This document shows, piece after piece, positions 10,853 to 22,200 of a DNA stretch of 64,000 bases. A model generated the notes under the pieces. That model was not told the origin of the DNA. It did no database searches and saw nothing but the letters and a program-made list of their open reading frames with translations. The position numbers and the translations under genes were made by a program. Position 1 is the stretch's first letter. Every line of letters begins with the position of its first letter. Origin of the DNA: Zoroaster sp. YZ-2022 (Eukaryota > Echinodermata > Asteroidea > Forcipulatida > Zoroasteridae). Location of the stretch: the NCBI GenBank assembly GCA_029582265.1, contig CM055828.1:33639263-33703262 (forward strand), given 5' to 3'.

Positions 10853-11453
10853 CCCTTTCACTACCATTGGGGACTTTAGTCAACAGCACACATACCCCCT
10901 GGTGCTTACCATTGGCGACTTTAGTCGACCAAGGTCACCACACACACAGCACTTAATTGGGAGTATCATGACCAGCTTTTAAAACAGCTGTATTTTTTCC
11001 CTTCTTCGCAGTCCACACCCATGCTATATATGGTTGGAAAGACTGATTCCTTATCTTTCTAATGGTATAGCCCAACCTACATGTTGCTATTATAGAGACA
11101 TAATACAAGTCAATCCTTTCAATAGCCATTTGTGCTATGGAACGCCATACACGTGTGTACAAAATGCTCTCTGTGTTTGTGAAACAAAGACGGGGAGTAA
11201 AATAAATAACCCAATCATTTTATATGCAATGCCAATGATTTTGGTATCATATGAAAGGGAATTTCATGAACAATCATTTCATTGAATATATCTTTTTCCA
11301 ACAATACTGTTCATGATGAAAAACGAGTGTAGAAAAAAGTGCCTGTAAATGGATGCATACTGTTGTGTAATAATGTGTGAATTCATGCATGACTGGGCAA
11401 ACAATTCAGTAACCAGTGGGACATCCTGTTGAAACAAATCATTAATGAAAGGG
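10853..11453. mobile_element. TTAA-flanked MITE, CCCTTTCA family
   Basis: A 601-base element with ends CCCTTTCACTACCATTG and ATTAATGAAAGGG, TTAA at 10849-10852 and 11454-11457, 67 bases from exon 25. A second copy at 36605 is split by a LINE fragment and loses its right end in a minisatellite. Confidence 0.85.
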
Positions 11454-11520
11454 TTAAATCAATCATTTCCCCCTATCTATGTATAATTCTACAATAATAA
11501 CATCCTGAAACATGGCTTAC

Positions 11521-11686
11521 CCTTCACAAGGATCCAACACAAGGTCCCATAGTCCCACGCTCCACGTTCTGATCTGCACCAAGTTGTTTCCATCCAGATC
11601 CATTGAGTAAATGGACCCTGGGAAAAGACTCACCAAATATATACGATCATGGATCCAGTCCAGTTGTAACTTGAAACTAAACCAAG
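11521..11686 (-). CDS. LRP1: LRP1-like exon 25: propeller 4, blades 2-3
   Basis: A 166-base exon, phase 1 to 2: FKLQLDWIHDRIYLVSLFPG, IYSMDLDGNN, and GLWDLVLDPCEG. LDWIHDRIY and LDPxxG are clear family motifs although YWTD is lost. Acceptor CCAACCACAG, donor GTAAGCCA. A 37-bp minisatellite begins about 125 bases upstream. Confidence 0.93.
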
Positions 11687-11810
11687 CTGTGGTTGGAAAT
11701 TCATACCTCATCAAAATGTGTCGTGAGCGCATTACTAGAAAGTTTTGTTATATGCGACCAGATCAGTTCAATGGTAAAAAGTCACATAAAAATGTTGTAG
11801 CACTTAACAT

Positions 11811-12735
11811 AAACGACCTTCCAGCGCTGAACCGACCAGGTCTCAATGTGCGACCTTCCAGTGCTGAACCGACCTGGTCTCAATGTGCGACCTTCCAGTG
11901 CTGAACCGACGTGGTCTCAATGTGAGACCTTCTAGCACTGAACCGACCAGGTCTCAATAGTGACCTTCTAGCACTGAACCGACCAGGTCTCAATGAGCGA
12001 CCTTCCAGCGCTGAACCGACCTGGTCTCAATGTGCGACCTTCCAGCGCTGAACCGACCTGGTCTCAATGTGCGACCTTCCAGCGCTGAACCGACCAGGTC
12101 TCAATGAGCGACCTTCCAGCGCTGAACCGACCTGGTCTCAATGTGCGACCTTCCAGCGCTGAACCGACCTGGTCTCAATGTGCGACCTTCCAGTGCTGAA
12201 CCGACCTGGTCTCAATGTGCGACCTTCTAGCACTGAACCGACCAGGTCTCAATAGTGACCTTCTAGCACTGAACCGACCAGGTCTCAATGAGCGACCTTC
12301 CAGCGCTGAACCGACCTGGTCTCAATGTGCGACCTTCCAGTGCTGAACCGACCTGGTCTCAATGTGCGACCTTCTAGCACTGAACCGACCAGGTCTCAAT
12401 AGTGACCTTCTAGCACTGAACCGACCAGGTCTCAATGAGCGACCTTCCAGCGCTGAACCGACCTGGTCTCAATGTGCGACCTTCCAGTGCTGAACCGACC
12501 TGGTCTCAATGTGCGACCTTCTAGCACTGAACCAACCAGGTCTCAATAGTGACCTTCTAGCACTGAACCGACCAGGTCTCAATGAGCGACCTTCTAGCGC
12601 TGAACCAACCAGGTCTCAATGTGCGACCTTCCAGTGCTGAACCAACCAGCTAGGTCTCAATGAGTGACCTTCTAGCACTGAACCAACCTGGTCTCAATAG
12701 TAACCTTCTAGCACTGAACTGACCATGTCTAAATA
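11811..12735. repeat. 37-bp minisatellite, about 25 copies
   Basis: Core ACCGACCTGGTCTCAATGTG followed by CGACCTTCCAG. Copies alternate between CCTGG/CCAGG and GTGCGACC/AGTGACC versions. A block of several units around 12160-12290 recurs at 12290-12410 and 12410-12530, so there is higher-order structure. Confidence 0.95.
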
Positions 12736-13123
12736 TTAACCTTTTAGCACTAATTTAGTTAATGTTTACTTAATGTTTTGTTTTAATTGTATCACTTTTG
12801 AGAATGAAGTTTAATTTCTTTAGTGTTTTATATTTCTGTGAAGCATCTTGAGTGTAAAATTTTTACAGATTTGGGTGACTTAATTATTATTATTATTATT
12901 ATTATTAAAAAGGTATAATTAACAACCTTTTACAAATGAACCAACCCTGTTTCATTTCGACCTTAAGCTGTTTTGTAAACGTACACAACATAAAGTGTGG
13001 AAATACAAAAAACAGGCACTAACTGGATTCAGAAATTCTCATTGGTACTTAAACACCAGCATGAAAGGTTCGACCTCTCACCGGAAAATTGTTATGAAAG
13101 AATTTCTTTCCAATATCACATAC

Positions 13124-13351
13124 CTAAATTACTAATATCCTTGACAACTACCGATGATCCCCCATGGATTGAGATGTACTGTATATGGTTCCTAGTCAGC
13201 CAATATATGCGCTGTAAAGTTTCATGTACTGTAAAACTGTATATGAACTCTTGGCTGGTTATGGATTCAAATGGCAATGAGTGGTCCCTTGAGTCAAAAC
13301 GGAGACCGAAAATACTAACAGCTGATGATGTGACAAGGTAGCTCGTAGCGT
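13124..13351 (-). CDS. LRP1: LRP1-like exon 24: start of propeller 4
   Basis: A 228-base phase 1-1 exon: SYLVTSSAVSIFGLRFDSRD, then RIYWLTRNHIQYISIHGG. YWLT replaces YWTD, and there is an insertion (TSQEFIYSFTVHE) before blade 1. The propeller is diverged, as is the corresponding one in LRP1. Acceptor AATTTCAG, donor GTATGTGA. Confidence 0.9.
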
Positions 13352-13599
13352 CTGAAATTTATTGGAAACAAAGGTAAAGAGATCATTAAAATGTGTGAAT
13401 AGAATTGACAACAAGATAAACACACGTATCAACACAAATATCAACAACGGCATCAACTGCAGTTGGTAGCTGCAGAGTGCACACCCATCCTGTCAATCAA
13501 ACTTGATTGACCAATAAGGTTTTACTTACCATACCTGACAATCCTGTTGGTAAGTGTGATGTAATTCTAACATAAACCACGCCCACTTTGCACGCACTG

Positions 13600-13850
13600 G
13601 TTCCAATGATCATCAGAAGCCCATTGGAAATGCATTGACCACCTTTTTTTCTTTAAGGAATGACGCAAGAAATTAGAAAGCTCGGATCTTTAACGTATGT
13701 ACTGTAAAGACTCAAAAACTTACTAACAAAATCAATTTTCGTCTGAAGAATCACTTTTGAACGTTAAAACTAATGAAGTTAGGTTGAATTACACACTACA
13801 GTATGTCCGCTTTGGAACCGAAGTAGCGAAAAGAATGCACATACTACCAA
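13600..13850. repeat. Dispersed repeat shared with 57170-57415
   Basis: Both stretches contain GATCATCAGAAGCCCATTGG, TACTGTAAAGACTCAAAA and AGAATCACTTTTGAA in the same order. Termini and class are not defined. Confidence 0.6.
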
Positions 13851-14391
13851 TGTACGTGCATAATAAATTAAAAAATTTCTATTGTGCTGTTTCCATTTAA
13901 AAATGATCAAAAGCGCATAACAAAAATGAACACGCCATAGAATAAACAGATATGAATACAAACAAGAAATTAAACACAAATCACTTTTTTTTTTTTTTTT
14001 TTTTAAATCAGAACAGGTACCAACAGGATTGTTGCTATCTGCCATATTGTTGGTCAAGCTTTCCACGTTATGTGGTCTTATAGTATCCATTTCTGGATTG
14101 CAGAACCCTCAGCCAGTTTATTGTGAATCTCTTCCTCCACGGTAAAATGCCGCTCTTGCAGTTCTTCATCTGACACTATATATCCACATTGAAGAAGCCA
14201 TTTTGTTCACTCATCATCACCAATCTGGTAATGTTCAGACTCAAGTTGAACTTGACTGCACATATGGCTTAGCCACGAGCCCCGACAGACATTTAAAAAA
14301 AAATTTGTTCACATCATGCTGTACCCGTACACTGCAAATAGACTGCATTGAGAATTATGCAAATTAACTCATTAATATTCACAAATCTTAC

Positions 14392-14529
14392 TCCGGCAGG
14401 TGTGGCCATCAGAATCTAGGTCTCCTATATAACAGCGACAGATGCGACCTTCAGAAATCTGGGCTTCCTCGGGCATGGCCAGACACAGTTGTTCACACCC
14501 ACCATTGTTGACCCCACAGGCGTTGTCAT
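14392..14529 (-). CDS. LRP1: LRP1-like exon 23: EGF after propeller 3
   Basis: A 138-base phase 1-1 exon: CGVNNGGCEQLCLAMPEE, then ICRCYIGDLDSDGHTC. Six cysteines are present, with a long loop (14 residues) between cysteines three and four. Acceptor CAACTGTAG, donor GTAAGATT. Confidence 0.95.
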
Positions 14530-14826
14530 CTACAGTTGATTTTAAAAAATACAATTCTATTAAAACCAAATTTAAAACAAAACTATTAAAATAAAACAGT
14601 ATTAAATGTTCTACCATCATCGTGCAGTACCCTAGATAGAGAAATGTGACAATTAAGAAATTTGGACTTAAAATGGTTGCTGATTCCGTGTATGCCAATG
14701 AGTGTAGCCATTACATGTGTATTCTCTGTGTACGCTAGAGTGCTATCCATCCACTTTGTGTCTATTTTTTTTTTTTTTTTGCAACTCTCTCTGCAGATCT
14801 TGTGCAGTTGATATCATCACTGCAAG

Positions 14827-15011
14827 CAGCGGCGGCGCTACAGGGGGGGCAAGGGGGGAAATGCCCCCCCACCCCAATTTTTTCCCCGATGGTAAGTCAA
14901 TGCTTTTTCAGCAGTACAAAATTACATTAAAGATTAATGTTTGCCCCCCCTTAAATTTAAGCTTGCCCCCCCTCTTGCCCCCCCAGTTTAACAGGTCTGG
15001 TGCCGCCGCTG
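14827..15011. mobile_element. hAT-type MITE with perfect 8-bp duplication
   Basis: A 185-base element with ends CAGCGGCGGCGCTACAG and GGTGCCGCCGCTG. The duplication ACTGCAAG is at 14819-14826 and 15012-15019. The interior is made of C and G runs. It is distinct in sequence from the 2188 family but shares the CAGCGGCG terminus. Confidence 0.88.
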
Positions 15012-15430
15012 ACTGCAAGTACATGAGTCCCTTGCCAGCTGTTATAATTAGGTCAGCGTGCAGTATGCGACACAGTATTGAGTCAAATACTTCTTTTGTT
15101 TTGCGTCACGCTGACCGATGCACTTATTAATTGGTGTTTCATGACTAATTTAATGAATCTCTATTTCAACACAAAAATTACTCAGTAAATAAATTTGAAC
15201 CTGTACGAGCATTTATTGATGGGAATAAGACTTCACACATTTAAGAACGGATGACTTTTGTATTGACCCAAAGGTGTACTTCGTATTGTTATACAGTTGA
15301 GCAGTGCAGTTTTCTTATACAGAGGTGATCACCACAATGGCTATATCCCAAGCATGCAGAGGATCTGAGACGTAGGTACACAGGGTCTATACGCGTCTCT
15401 TGCGCTAATGAAAATGATGGCTAATTTTAC

Positions 15431-15575
15431 CTGTGTTCATCTGGTTACTTGCATCAAAGATTGCGATGTCCCGTAGTCTTTCCATGTCAGAGCGAAACAC
15501 TTCTGCGTCCTTGGTGCTGTCCGGTAGTTTGCTTGCTTTGAAGATCTTCTCCAGATTTCTGTCCACCCAATACAC
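15431..15575 (-). CDS. LRP1: LRP1-like exon 22: propeller 3, blades 5-6
   Basis: A 145-base exon, phase 0 to 1: [16 protein letters not shown], then [18 protein letters not shown], the propeller-closing strand before the EGF (compare LKDIKVF in LRP1, from memory). Acceptor TGGCGTTTAG, donor GTAAAATT. Confidence 0.93.
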
Positions 15576-15833
15576 CTAAACGCCAATGATTTCAAGCAGA
15601 AAGACACTAGATCAAGCTGGGGGAAAACTGCCATATCAAAGCCACGCCTCCTATAGAAGAACTGCGACAAAGCCATTGTGTTCGTACAGAAGGACACATG
15701 CTTATCAAGCTTGTCGGAAATAATGCCACTTCCAGTCCACTAATCAATAAGGGATTGCGATTGACCTATTACTACCCAATCACGAGAACGCAGTAAATGA
15801 ATTGATATCCAAATCCATCTCATGCAATAAAAC

Positions 15834-16702
15834 CCTAACCCCCTATAGGTATTCTGGCTAGGAACCTTCCTTAACCCCAACCCCCCTACAGGTATTCTGG
15901 CAAGGAACCTTCCTTAACCCCAACCCCCTATAGGTATTCTGGCTAGGAACCTTCCTTAACCCCAACCCCCTATAAGTATTCTGGCTAGGAACTAAGTTCC
16001 TGAACCCTAACCCCCTATAGGTATTCTGGCTAGGAACCTTCCTTAACCCCAACCCCCTATAGGTATTATGGCTAGGAACCTTCCTGAACCCTAACCCCCT
16101 ATAGGTATTCTGGCTAGGAACCTTCCTTAACCCCAACCCCCTATAGGTATTCTGGCTAGGAACCTTCCTTAACCCCAACCCCCTATAAGTATTCTGGCTA
16201 GGAACTAAGTTCCTGAACCCTAACCCCCTATAGGTATTCTGGCTAGGAACCTTCCTTAACCCCAACCCCGGCCCTATAGGTATTATGGCTAGGAACCTTC
16301 CTGAACCCTAACCCCCTATAGGTATTCTGGCTAGGAACCTTCCTTAACCCCAACCCCCTATAGGTATTCTGGCTAGGAACCTTCCTGAACCCTAACCCCC
16401 TATAGGTATTCTGGCTAGGAACCTTCCTTAACCCCAACCCCCTATAGGTATTCTGGCTAGGAACCTTCCTTAACCCCAACCCCCTATAAGTATTCTGGCT
16501 AGGAACCTTCCTTAACCCTAACCCCCTATGGATATTCTGGCTAGGAACCTTCCTTAACCCCAACCACCTAGGTATTCTGGTTAGGAACCTTCCTGAATCC
16601 TCCAAAATCCATCAGTGCACTTTTGGAAACATGTCCTTATCTTCAAAGTGCGCCATGTATTTTCATTGATCTTTCATATTCAGCACTTATGGCCTGTACT
16701 GT
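15834..16702. repeat. 42-bp minisatellite grown from a MITE end, about 17 copies
   Basis: Units of 42 bases (TATAGGTATTCTGGCTAGG, AACCTTCC, TTAACCCCAACCCC) run to about 16590, followed by the unexpanded inner MITE sequence (CTCCAAAATCCATCAG, GCACTTTTGG) up to 16702. The same left-end segment is single-copy in the MITE copies at 4247 and 58023. The 14-residue ORFs here are artefacts of a period divisible by three. Confidence 0.93.
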
Positions 16703-17616
16703 TGGCATATTTATAGTTTGACCTTATTTAATCTAATGCTCAGAGACTCCATACAAAGCACATGGCACAAGGAAAAGCAGGTTAGATGCAGTCTATCCTA
16801 ACACTTGCATTGTATATCAAAAGATCTCATCAAGAAAATTCAAGCTCTGCTTTTAAGAATTTCAGCAGATAATTAAGATAAAACAAGATAAGAAATGTTA
16901 ACCCTCATACTCTAGCTGCACTTTATTGGGAAGTTGCTACAGAGGTCAAAAACTGTCTGTTTTGACTGTTGACCCAAATGTGCACACAGGGGCATTTTTG
17001 ACTGGTTTTTACTGTCATGGTTTTTTAGGGACTACAACAGTTGATTTTTTTTGTATTTTTTAAATTATGATCGAAATTCAAAATGATTGAAATCCATTTT
17101 GGAAAATCAAGTAAACCATACAAAGAATGTGAATTGACAAGCTTTCGTTTAAAAAAAAGACATATTTGTGTTACTATAACGTAGGTTGCATTTTTGATTA
17201 TCTTTACACAGGGTTCATGGCTTGGGCACAGCTCAGCAAGGAAACGGCTATCATACACCGCTATCTTTATTTATGATCATACGCTAACTCATCAAACTCA
17301 TTTCATTGTATAAAGCCAATTGTTTTATGTTGTCATTCATTCTACCATGCTTTATTTCGCTATATTACTTTTGGATTTGAGTTCGTTTTGAGTTTAAAAC
17401 TACTATTTAATTTATATTAATTTACACATATTTGCTGCTATAACTTGTACATATTATTTTGGCTTTTCCGCTATTTGTTTTGTTCTTAATTAAATTAAAT
17501 TTAATTTTTTTCTTGACAAATCTGTATTCTTTGCGTCATTTTGTTATTGCTACATTGAGTATTGTTTTGTCTTGTGATATTACCGTTGTTTAACAAAGAT
17601 CAGAAGTTTCCCTCAC
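16703..17616. other. Intronic sequence, nothing recognised
   Basis: Intron between exons 21 and 22. AT-rich, with no exon, TIR pair or tandem repeat seen. Confidence 0.55.
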
Positions 17617-17872
17617 CGAATCACGGAAGACAGCCAGGCCAAACGGGTTGGGCAGCTCTCTCTGTATCACCTGCCGACCGCCGCCCTGCCAATCAATCTT
17701 CTCCAGGAGATCGGTCACCGAGTCCACCCAGAAGACATTGTGGGTCTGGAAATCAACGGTGATGTCACGTGGGCGAGAGATACCGACAGTAACCAGCTCT
17801 GTGCGATTACTACCGTCAAGGTACGCCCGGACAATCTTGGGTGTTTGCCCATAGTCAGCCCAGTAGAGGTAT
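17617..17872 (-). CDS. LRP1: LRP1-like exon 21: propeller 3, blades 3-5
   Basis: A 256-base exon, phase 2 to 0: [40 protein letters not shown], and [18 protein letters not shown] is the normal blade-5 opening. The blade-4 WPNG is replaced by SRPRD. Acceptor TATAATCTAG, donor GTGAGGGA. Confidence 0.95.
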
Positions 17873-18189
17873 CTAGATTATAAACAAACATTTCAGATGA
17901 CCAATTATTATTTCACAGATCATATTTTTGTACAGGAAATTCATAAAACATACAATTATAAAATTTTCAAGAAAAGTGAAATAATTTGTAGTCCGAATTT
18001 AGCAGACGAGTACTCTTTCCTAACTTCCACAATTTTCGTGAGAAGTAAGCATAGGCCTACTCATAGAAGCAGCTGACCAATGCTTTTAACATACCTTTAA
18101 GTATTTGTTTACTGAAATGTTTTCAACCAAGTACAAAACATTTCATCAGATGGAAGTTTTTTTTTAATTACTGAGTTTACACTCAAAGG

Positions 18190-18450
18190 CCAAAATTTAA
18201 AAAAGTATCTGGTATCTGGTCATAGGTCGGCTTCAAAATCAGTGAAATAAAGCACTTTTTTTAGTAATGTTTTTTTTTCAACCAGTGAAATATGTGATAC
18301 CTGCGACCAGAGAGCCCTCACAAGAGAGCCCTCACAAGAGAGCCCTCACAAATCGGGCAAACATTCATATCCCTTTGGGAAAAAAATCGTTTATAAAACA
18401 CAGCACGGCAGAATTTCAATCAATCCAGCAATTTTGGCTAAAAATGCCGA
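18190..18450. repeat. Dispersed repeat, GGCCAAAAAC family
   Basis: Shares GGTCGGCTTCAAAATCAGTG, AATCGGGCAAACATTCATA and the AGCACGGCAGAATTTCAAT block with copies at 3594 and 31598. A 14-base motif GAGAGCCCTCACAA is triplicated inside (18310-18350). Confidence 0.6.
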
Positions 18451-18586
18451 CACACGGGTCAAAAAGCACTGTGTACACAGCACTGAGCTTCTTCAGTGAA
18501 GGGCAAAAAATCATAAATTTGTTTAATATCCCAGATGCAAGAATTGCATCAAATAATGCAGATAGAACAGGGAAGATTTGGCCTAC

Positions 18587-18722
18587 TTCTTCAGTGGGTT
18601 GACAGCTATAGCCCTTGGTTTGTCTTCCGGGGTCTTCCATAGGACTTGTCGCTGACTGCCATCAAGATGGCTCATCTCCAAGTAGGTTTCATCCGAGTGG
18701 CCATTTGTCCAGTACACATTGC
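18587..18722 (-). CDS. LRP1: LRP1-like exon 20: propeller 3, blades 2-3
   Basis: A 136-base exon, phase 1 to 2: [20 protein letters not shown], then [12 protein letters not shown]. It is a canonical blade 2 with YWTN. Acceptor TCTGAACCAG, donor GTAGGCCA, which is weak after an AA. Confidence 0.93.
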
Positions 18723-19107
18723 CTGGTTCAGATGTTAACAAACAGTACAAGTTACAATACAGATGATGTGACCAACATCAGAAGATCCCTAAAGGTCAAA
18801 CTGCGCCGGGCACAAAATGTACACATGTCTATGACAAGAAACAAAAAATCTGATATTGTGAGATATCAACAGAAACATTCTTAATTTGATTTATTTTTAA
18901 TAAGGCCCTAACATTACATCTCAAATTTTATTCATCTGAAAATTAAACCAAATCTTGACGTTATGTAGAGAAGTACAAAATGTACAAATTCTGCATACAA
19001 ATACACACACTTTTGCCCGGCGGGAAATCTCCCTGGTGCTCTAAAGGTCCCGCAAAGTGTAAACAAGTCACATGATCTATACACTCAGTATTCCAGAACC
19101 TGAATCT

Positions 19108-19314
19108 AAGTAAGACTAATTGCGGTGACACCATGTGAAATTCTCAATTGAGTAGTAATTAGTTCTGAAAAGAACTGGAGGCACAACTGTGCTCTGATCG
19201 AAACGTCGAGTTGTACCTCCAGTTCTTTTCAGAACTAATTACTACTCAATTGAGAATTTCACATGGTGTCACCGCAATTAGTCTTACTTATCCTCCTCAC
19301 CATGCAAAGCTACA
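19108..19314. mobile_element. Mobile hairpin (FB1), with 13-bp target duplication
   Basis: Near-perfect palindrome: left arm AAGTAAGACTAATTGCGGTG, then GAAAAGAACTGGAGG; the right arm is its complement. Flanked by AGAACCTGAATCT at 19095-19107 and 19315-19327. Its 3' end stops at CTACA, shorter than in other copies. The hairpin spacer is short here. Confidence 0.85.
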
Positions 19315-19992
19315 AGAACCTGAATCTATTAATTTCATTGTACATTTGTAATGCCACTATTTGTTTTTACATTTGTAATGTCCATTTTTTCATTATTTCT
19401 ACAGCTACTTAGTTTTGATGTTTTTTTTTTTCATTGGAACATTGATTATATCTTGTTTGAAAGGAAAATAAATACTTTGAAGTGAGATATTTCACCAGAT
19501 AGTTGCTGGAAGCTTAGGGTCTGTTTGTTTCGCACATATCCGGATCTAGACAGTTTACTGATCCGGACAGTTTACTGTATTTGCCGATCCTGCTCGCGCA
19601 GTGGATACGTGCTAGATCCAAGATGCCGCAAACGAAAATAACAAGACGAAAATCATTACAGAATTCATAAAATCATCATGAATAATCTTAAAAACGTTTT
19701 GAAACAATTTTATTTGCAAAATAAATAATCATTGCTATCAAACGATATCTAAAACAGTTTGTCAAAACAAAGATCAAAATTTAGTGGATGGATGCTGCCA
19801 CGGGCACGGTTCAGCCGTAGTCTGGTACTCAGCCATATACAACAGGCATTATCTAATGCTACGACATGGATTTGATCCCAAAAAGTTTTCGTTTGTTTTC
19901 GCACTGTGCAATATCACACGATCCTGATCCGTAATCAGGAGTGAAACAAACACACCCTTAGTAATTGTGAAACAAACACACCCTTAGTAATT

Positions 19993-20581
19993 GTGACCCG
20001 CTCTGGCAGTTTGAGGGACCAGTTTAAGGGACCAGTTTGAGGGACCAGTTTGCAAGACCAGTTCAAGGGACCAGTTCGAGGGACCAGTTCGAGGGACCAG
20101 TTCGAGGGACCAGTTCGAGGGACCAGTTTGAGGGACCAGTTTGAGAGACCAGTTTGAGGGACCAGTTCGAGGGACCAGTTTGAGGGACCAGTTCGAGGGA
20201 CCAGTTCGAGGGACCAGTTCGAGGGACCAGTTCGAGGGACCAGTTCGAGGGACCAGTTCGAGTGACCAGTTTGAGGGACCAGTTCGAGGGACCAGTTTGA
20301 GGGACCAGTTTGAGGGACCAGTTTGAGGGACCAGTTCGAGGGACCAGTTCGAGGGACCAGTTCGAGGGACCAGTTCGAGGGACCAGTTCGAGGGACCAGT
20401 TCGAAGGACCGGTTTGAGGGACCAGTTTTCATGTCACCATATAGAGCATTTTCTCTAGATTTTGATGGAAAAAGAAAAATCCTGAAACGTTGTTGGGAAC
20501 AGTGTTAATTTTCACAAAAAATTTGGGAGGTCACTTTTGAAAATTGGGTCCAAGTTTATTGGTTTTGCCAGAGCCAGTCAC
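19993..20581. mobile_element. GTGAC-end MITE with an internal 13-bp array
   Basis: Ends GTGACCCGCTCTGGCA and TGCCAGAGCCAGTCAC, with 4-base duplication AATT (19989-19992, 20582-20585). Between about 20012 and 20425 the segment GAGGGACCAGTTC is repeated about 32 times. The copies at 35084 and 51223 carry it once. The array frames are repeat artefacts. Confidence 0.88.
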
Positions 20582-20639
20582 AATTGATTGTCAAAATTAA
20601 TATATGACGGGACCCACCATAAATTAATTTCAGGACAAA

Positions 20640-21300
20640 TTTACTGATTACTATATATTAATATATTAATATTAACATTTTCCATTTCTGGTAACGAAAC
20701 CAAGGATCCCTCAAAAGCACACTTAAGAACTGTAGCTTGGAAGCCTGAGGAAACCTGTAAACAAGGATGCTTGCTATGTGAACCAGAAACACCGAGGTAA
20801 ACCCCTACTCCTCCATGATAAGTGTTCTGGGTTCTTTTACATGGATTACTTAATCTACACTCACTGGCCAAAAGTATTGCAACATGAATTTGTACGAGAC
20901 ATTGCCTAGACGGATGGCCGCCAGTATCAGGTCACGTGGTTACCCGACAAAGTATTGAAGGACGTTGTTTCCGAGCAAAAAGAGTAAAAAAGAACATTGA
21001 CTTCAAAACACCGGCACTTTCAAGAAGTCTTAAGTAGTGTAAATAAAATAAAATAAATTATTGTAACACAGTTCTCCAAACTGAACTTTGGTGTGAATTT
21101 CAATGTTGCAATTCTTATGGCCAGTGAGTGTAGTACATGGGACCTACGGCTTAACGTCCCATCCGAAGGATGAAGCAATTATAGTTAAGTGTCTTGTTCA
21201 AGGACACAAGCGCTGTGACCAGCCATGCCGGGATTCGAACCCACATTCTGACAATACCAGAACTTGAGTCCGATGCACTAGACTGCTCGGCCACAACACA
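20640..21300 (-). mobile_element. tRNA-derived SINE interrupted by a Tc1-like MITE
   Basis: Minus strand reads a tRNA-like head (GTGGCCGAGCAGTCTAG, box B GGGTTCGAATCC), then GGATGGGACGTTAAGCCGTA, the insertion, then GTAAAAGAACCCAGAAC. The central domain looks like a conserved metazoan SINE domain (possibly the Nin type; from memory). The 5' end is near 21300; the 3' end is uncertain. Confidence 0.7.
20857..21130. mobile_element. Tc1/mariner-like MITE nested in a SINE
   Basis: A 274-base element with TIRs CACTCACTGGCCAAAAGTA (left) and TGGCCAGTGAGTG (right), and TA at both borders. No transposase frame. The flanking SINE sequence continues directly on both sides. Confidence 0.88.
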
Positions 21301-21610
21301 CTACAGCTTAGTTTTAAGAAATGTGTCATTTTAAAGCGTTTTTTTTTCCTATCCTCAGATAAAAAAAAGCAGTGTTTGATGAAATAGAACCTTTCCGGAA
21401 ATTGCCAGTGAATTACACCAGCAATACATATTCAATTTAATTAAATTTTATTTGAGATTTTCTAATATTGGTATAAAGAGAGAAGAAGGTCACGACAAAT
21501 GTTAGTGTTTTATTTTATGTTCCTCTGAAGTCTACTCCATTTTAAATTCAGAGATCGCAATGACTTCATATTAGGTCATATAAAATGAAAGGTTAAACTC
21601 AGTGCTTTAC

Positions 21611-21814
21611 CTGCAATCCAATCAACTGTAACTCCACGTATTCCAACACTTCCAATGTCAGATTTGATAATATGTTCGAATCCGCTACCGTCCGGCTTAA
21701 TTCGTTTGATTCCATTGGGATCGTTTTCATTTAATCTTGATGCGCGACCATTGTAATCTGCAAAATAAATGTACTGCTCCGCCATGTAGACATCAAGATG
21801 AAGAGTATATCTAC
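21611..21814 (-). CDS. LRP1: LRP1-like exon 19: propeller 3, blades 1-2
   Basis: A 204-base phase 1-1 exon: EQYIYFADYNGRASRL, a short insertion NENDPN, GIKRIKPDGSGF, then GVTVDWIAG. VDWIAG is the family's blade-2 opening. The insertion inside blade 1 is unusual. Acceptor TTTCCTGCAG, donor GTAAAGCA. Confidence 0.93.
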
Positions 21815-21954
21815 CTGCAGGAAAAAATATACAGATTATCGGGGTTATTTCTTGAAAAAATGTTTTGTTTTTTTATGTCAAGTAGAATGCTGCTTTAACT
21901 AATATGACTCTTAACATTTGGTTATCCGCTCAGTGCACATCGTAGCCCTCTAGT

Positions 21955-22200
21955 GGTAAATTTGCACCCAGTGTCTTGATGATAGCCACTTCTGCGTCTT
22001 GTGAGCGTTGTGTGTACACTTTATGTGCGTATGTTATGGTACTACACACGTGTGTACTTCTACCAGCCAATGATCGCTGGAGATATTCCGCGCGTATGCA
22101 CATCAACTGCAAAATAACGCCAAACGCAACGCATTATCGCTGTCCTTTCGCCCACAGTGGTCTAACAACATGTGCCCTCAACAGCTTATGCAGTGTAAAT
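21955..22200. repeat. Dispersed repeat shared with 34740-34960
   Basis: Both copies contain GATGATAGCCACTT, AATGATCGCTGGAGATATTC, ACATCAACTGCAAAAT and GCCCTCAACAGC in the same order. A further piece is near 42790-42890 (reverse). Class unknown. Confidence 0.65.

Noticed and set aside
15834..16600. Telomere-like CCCTAA repeats
   Set aside because: Only the CCCTAACCCC part of a 42-bp unit; no uninterrupted telomeric hexamers.
15858..16605. Repeat peptide GLGLRKVPSQNTYR-like frames
   Set aside because: Product of the 42-bp minisatellite derived from a MITE.
19935..20432. SNWSLELVPRTGP-like repeat peptide
   Set aside because: 13-bp array read in three frames; no coding evidence.
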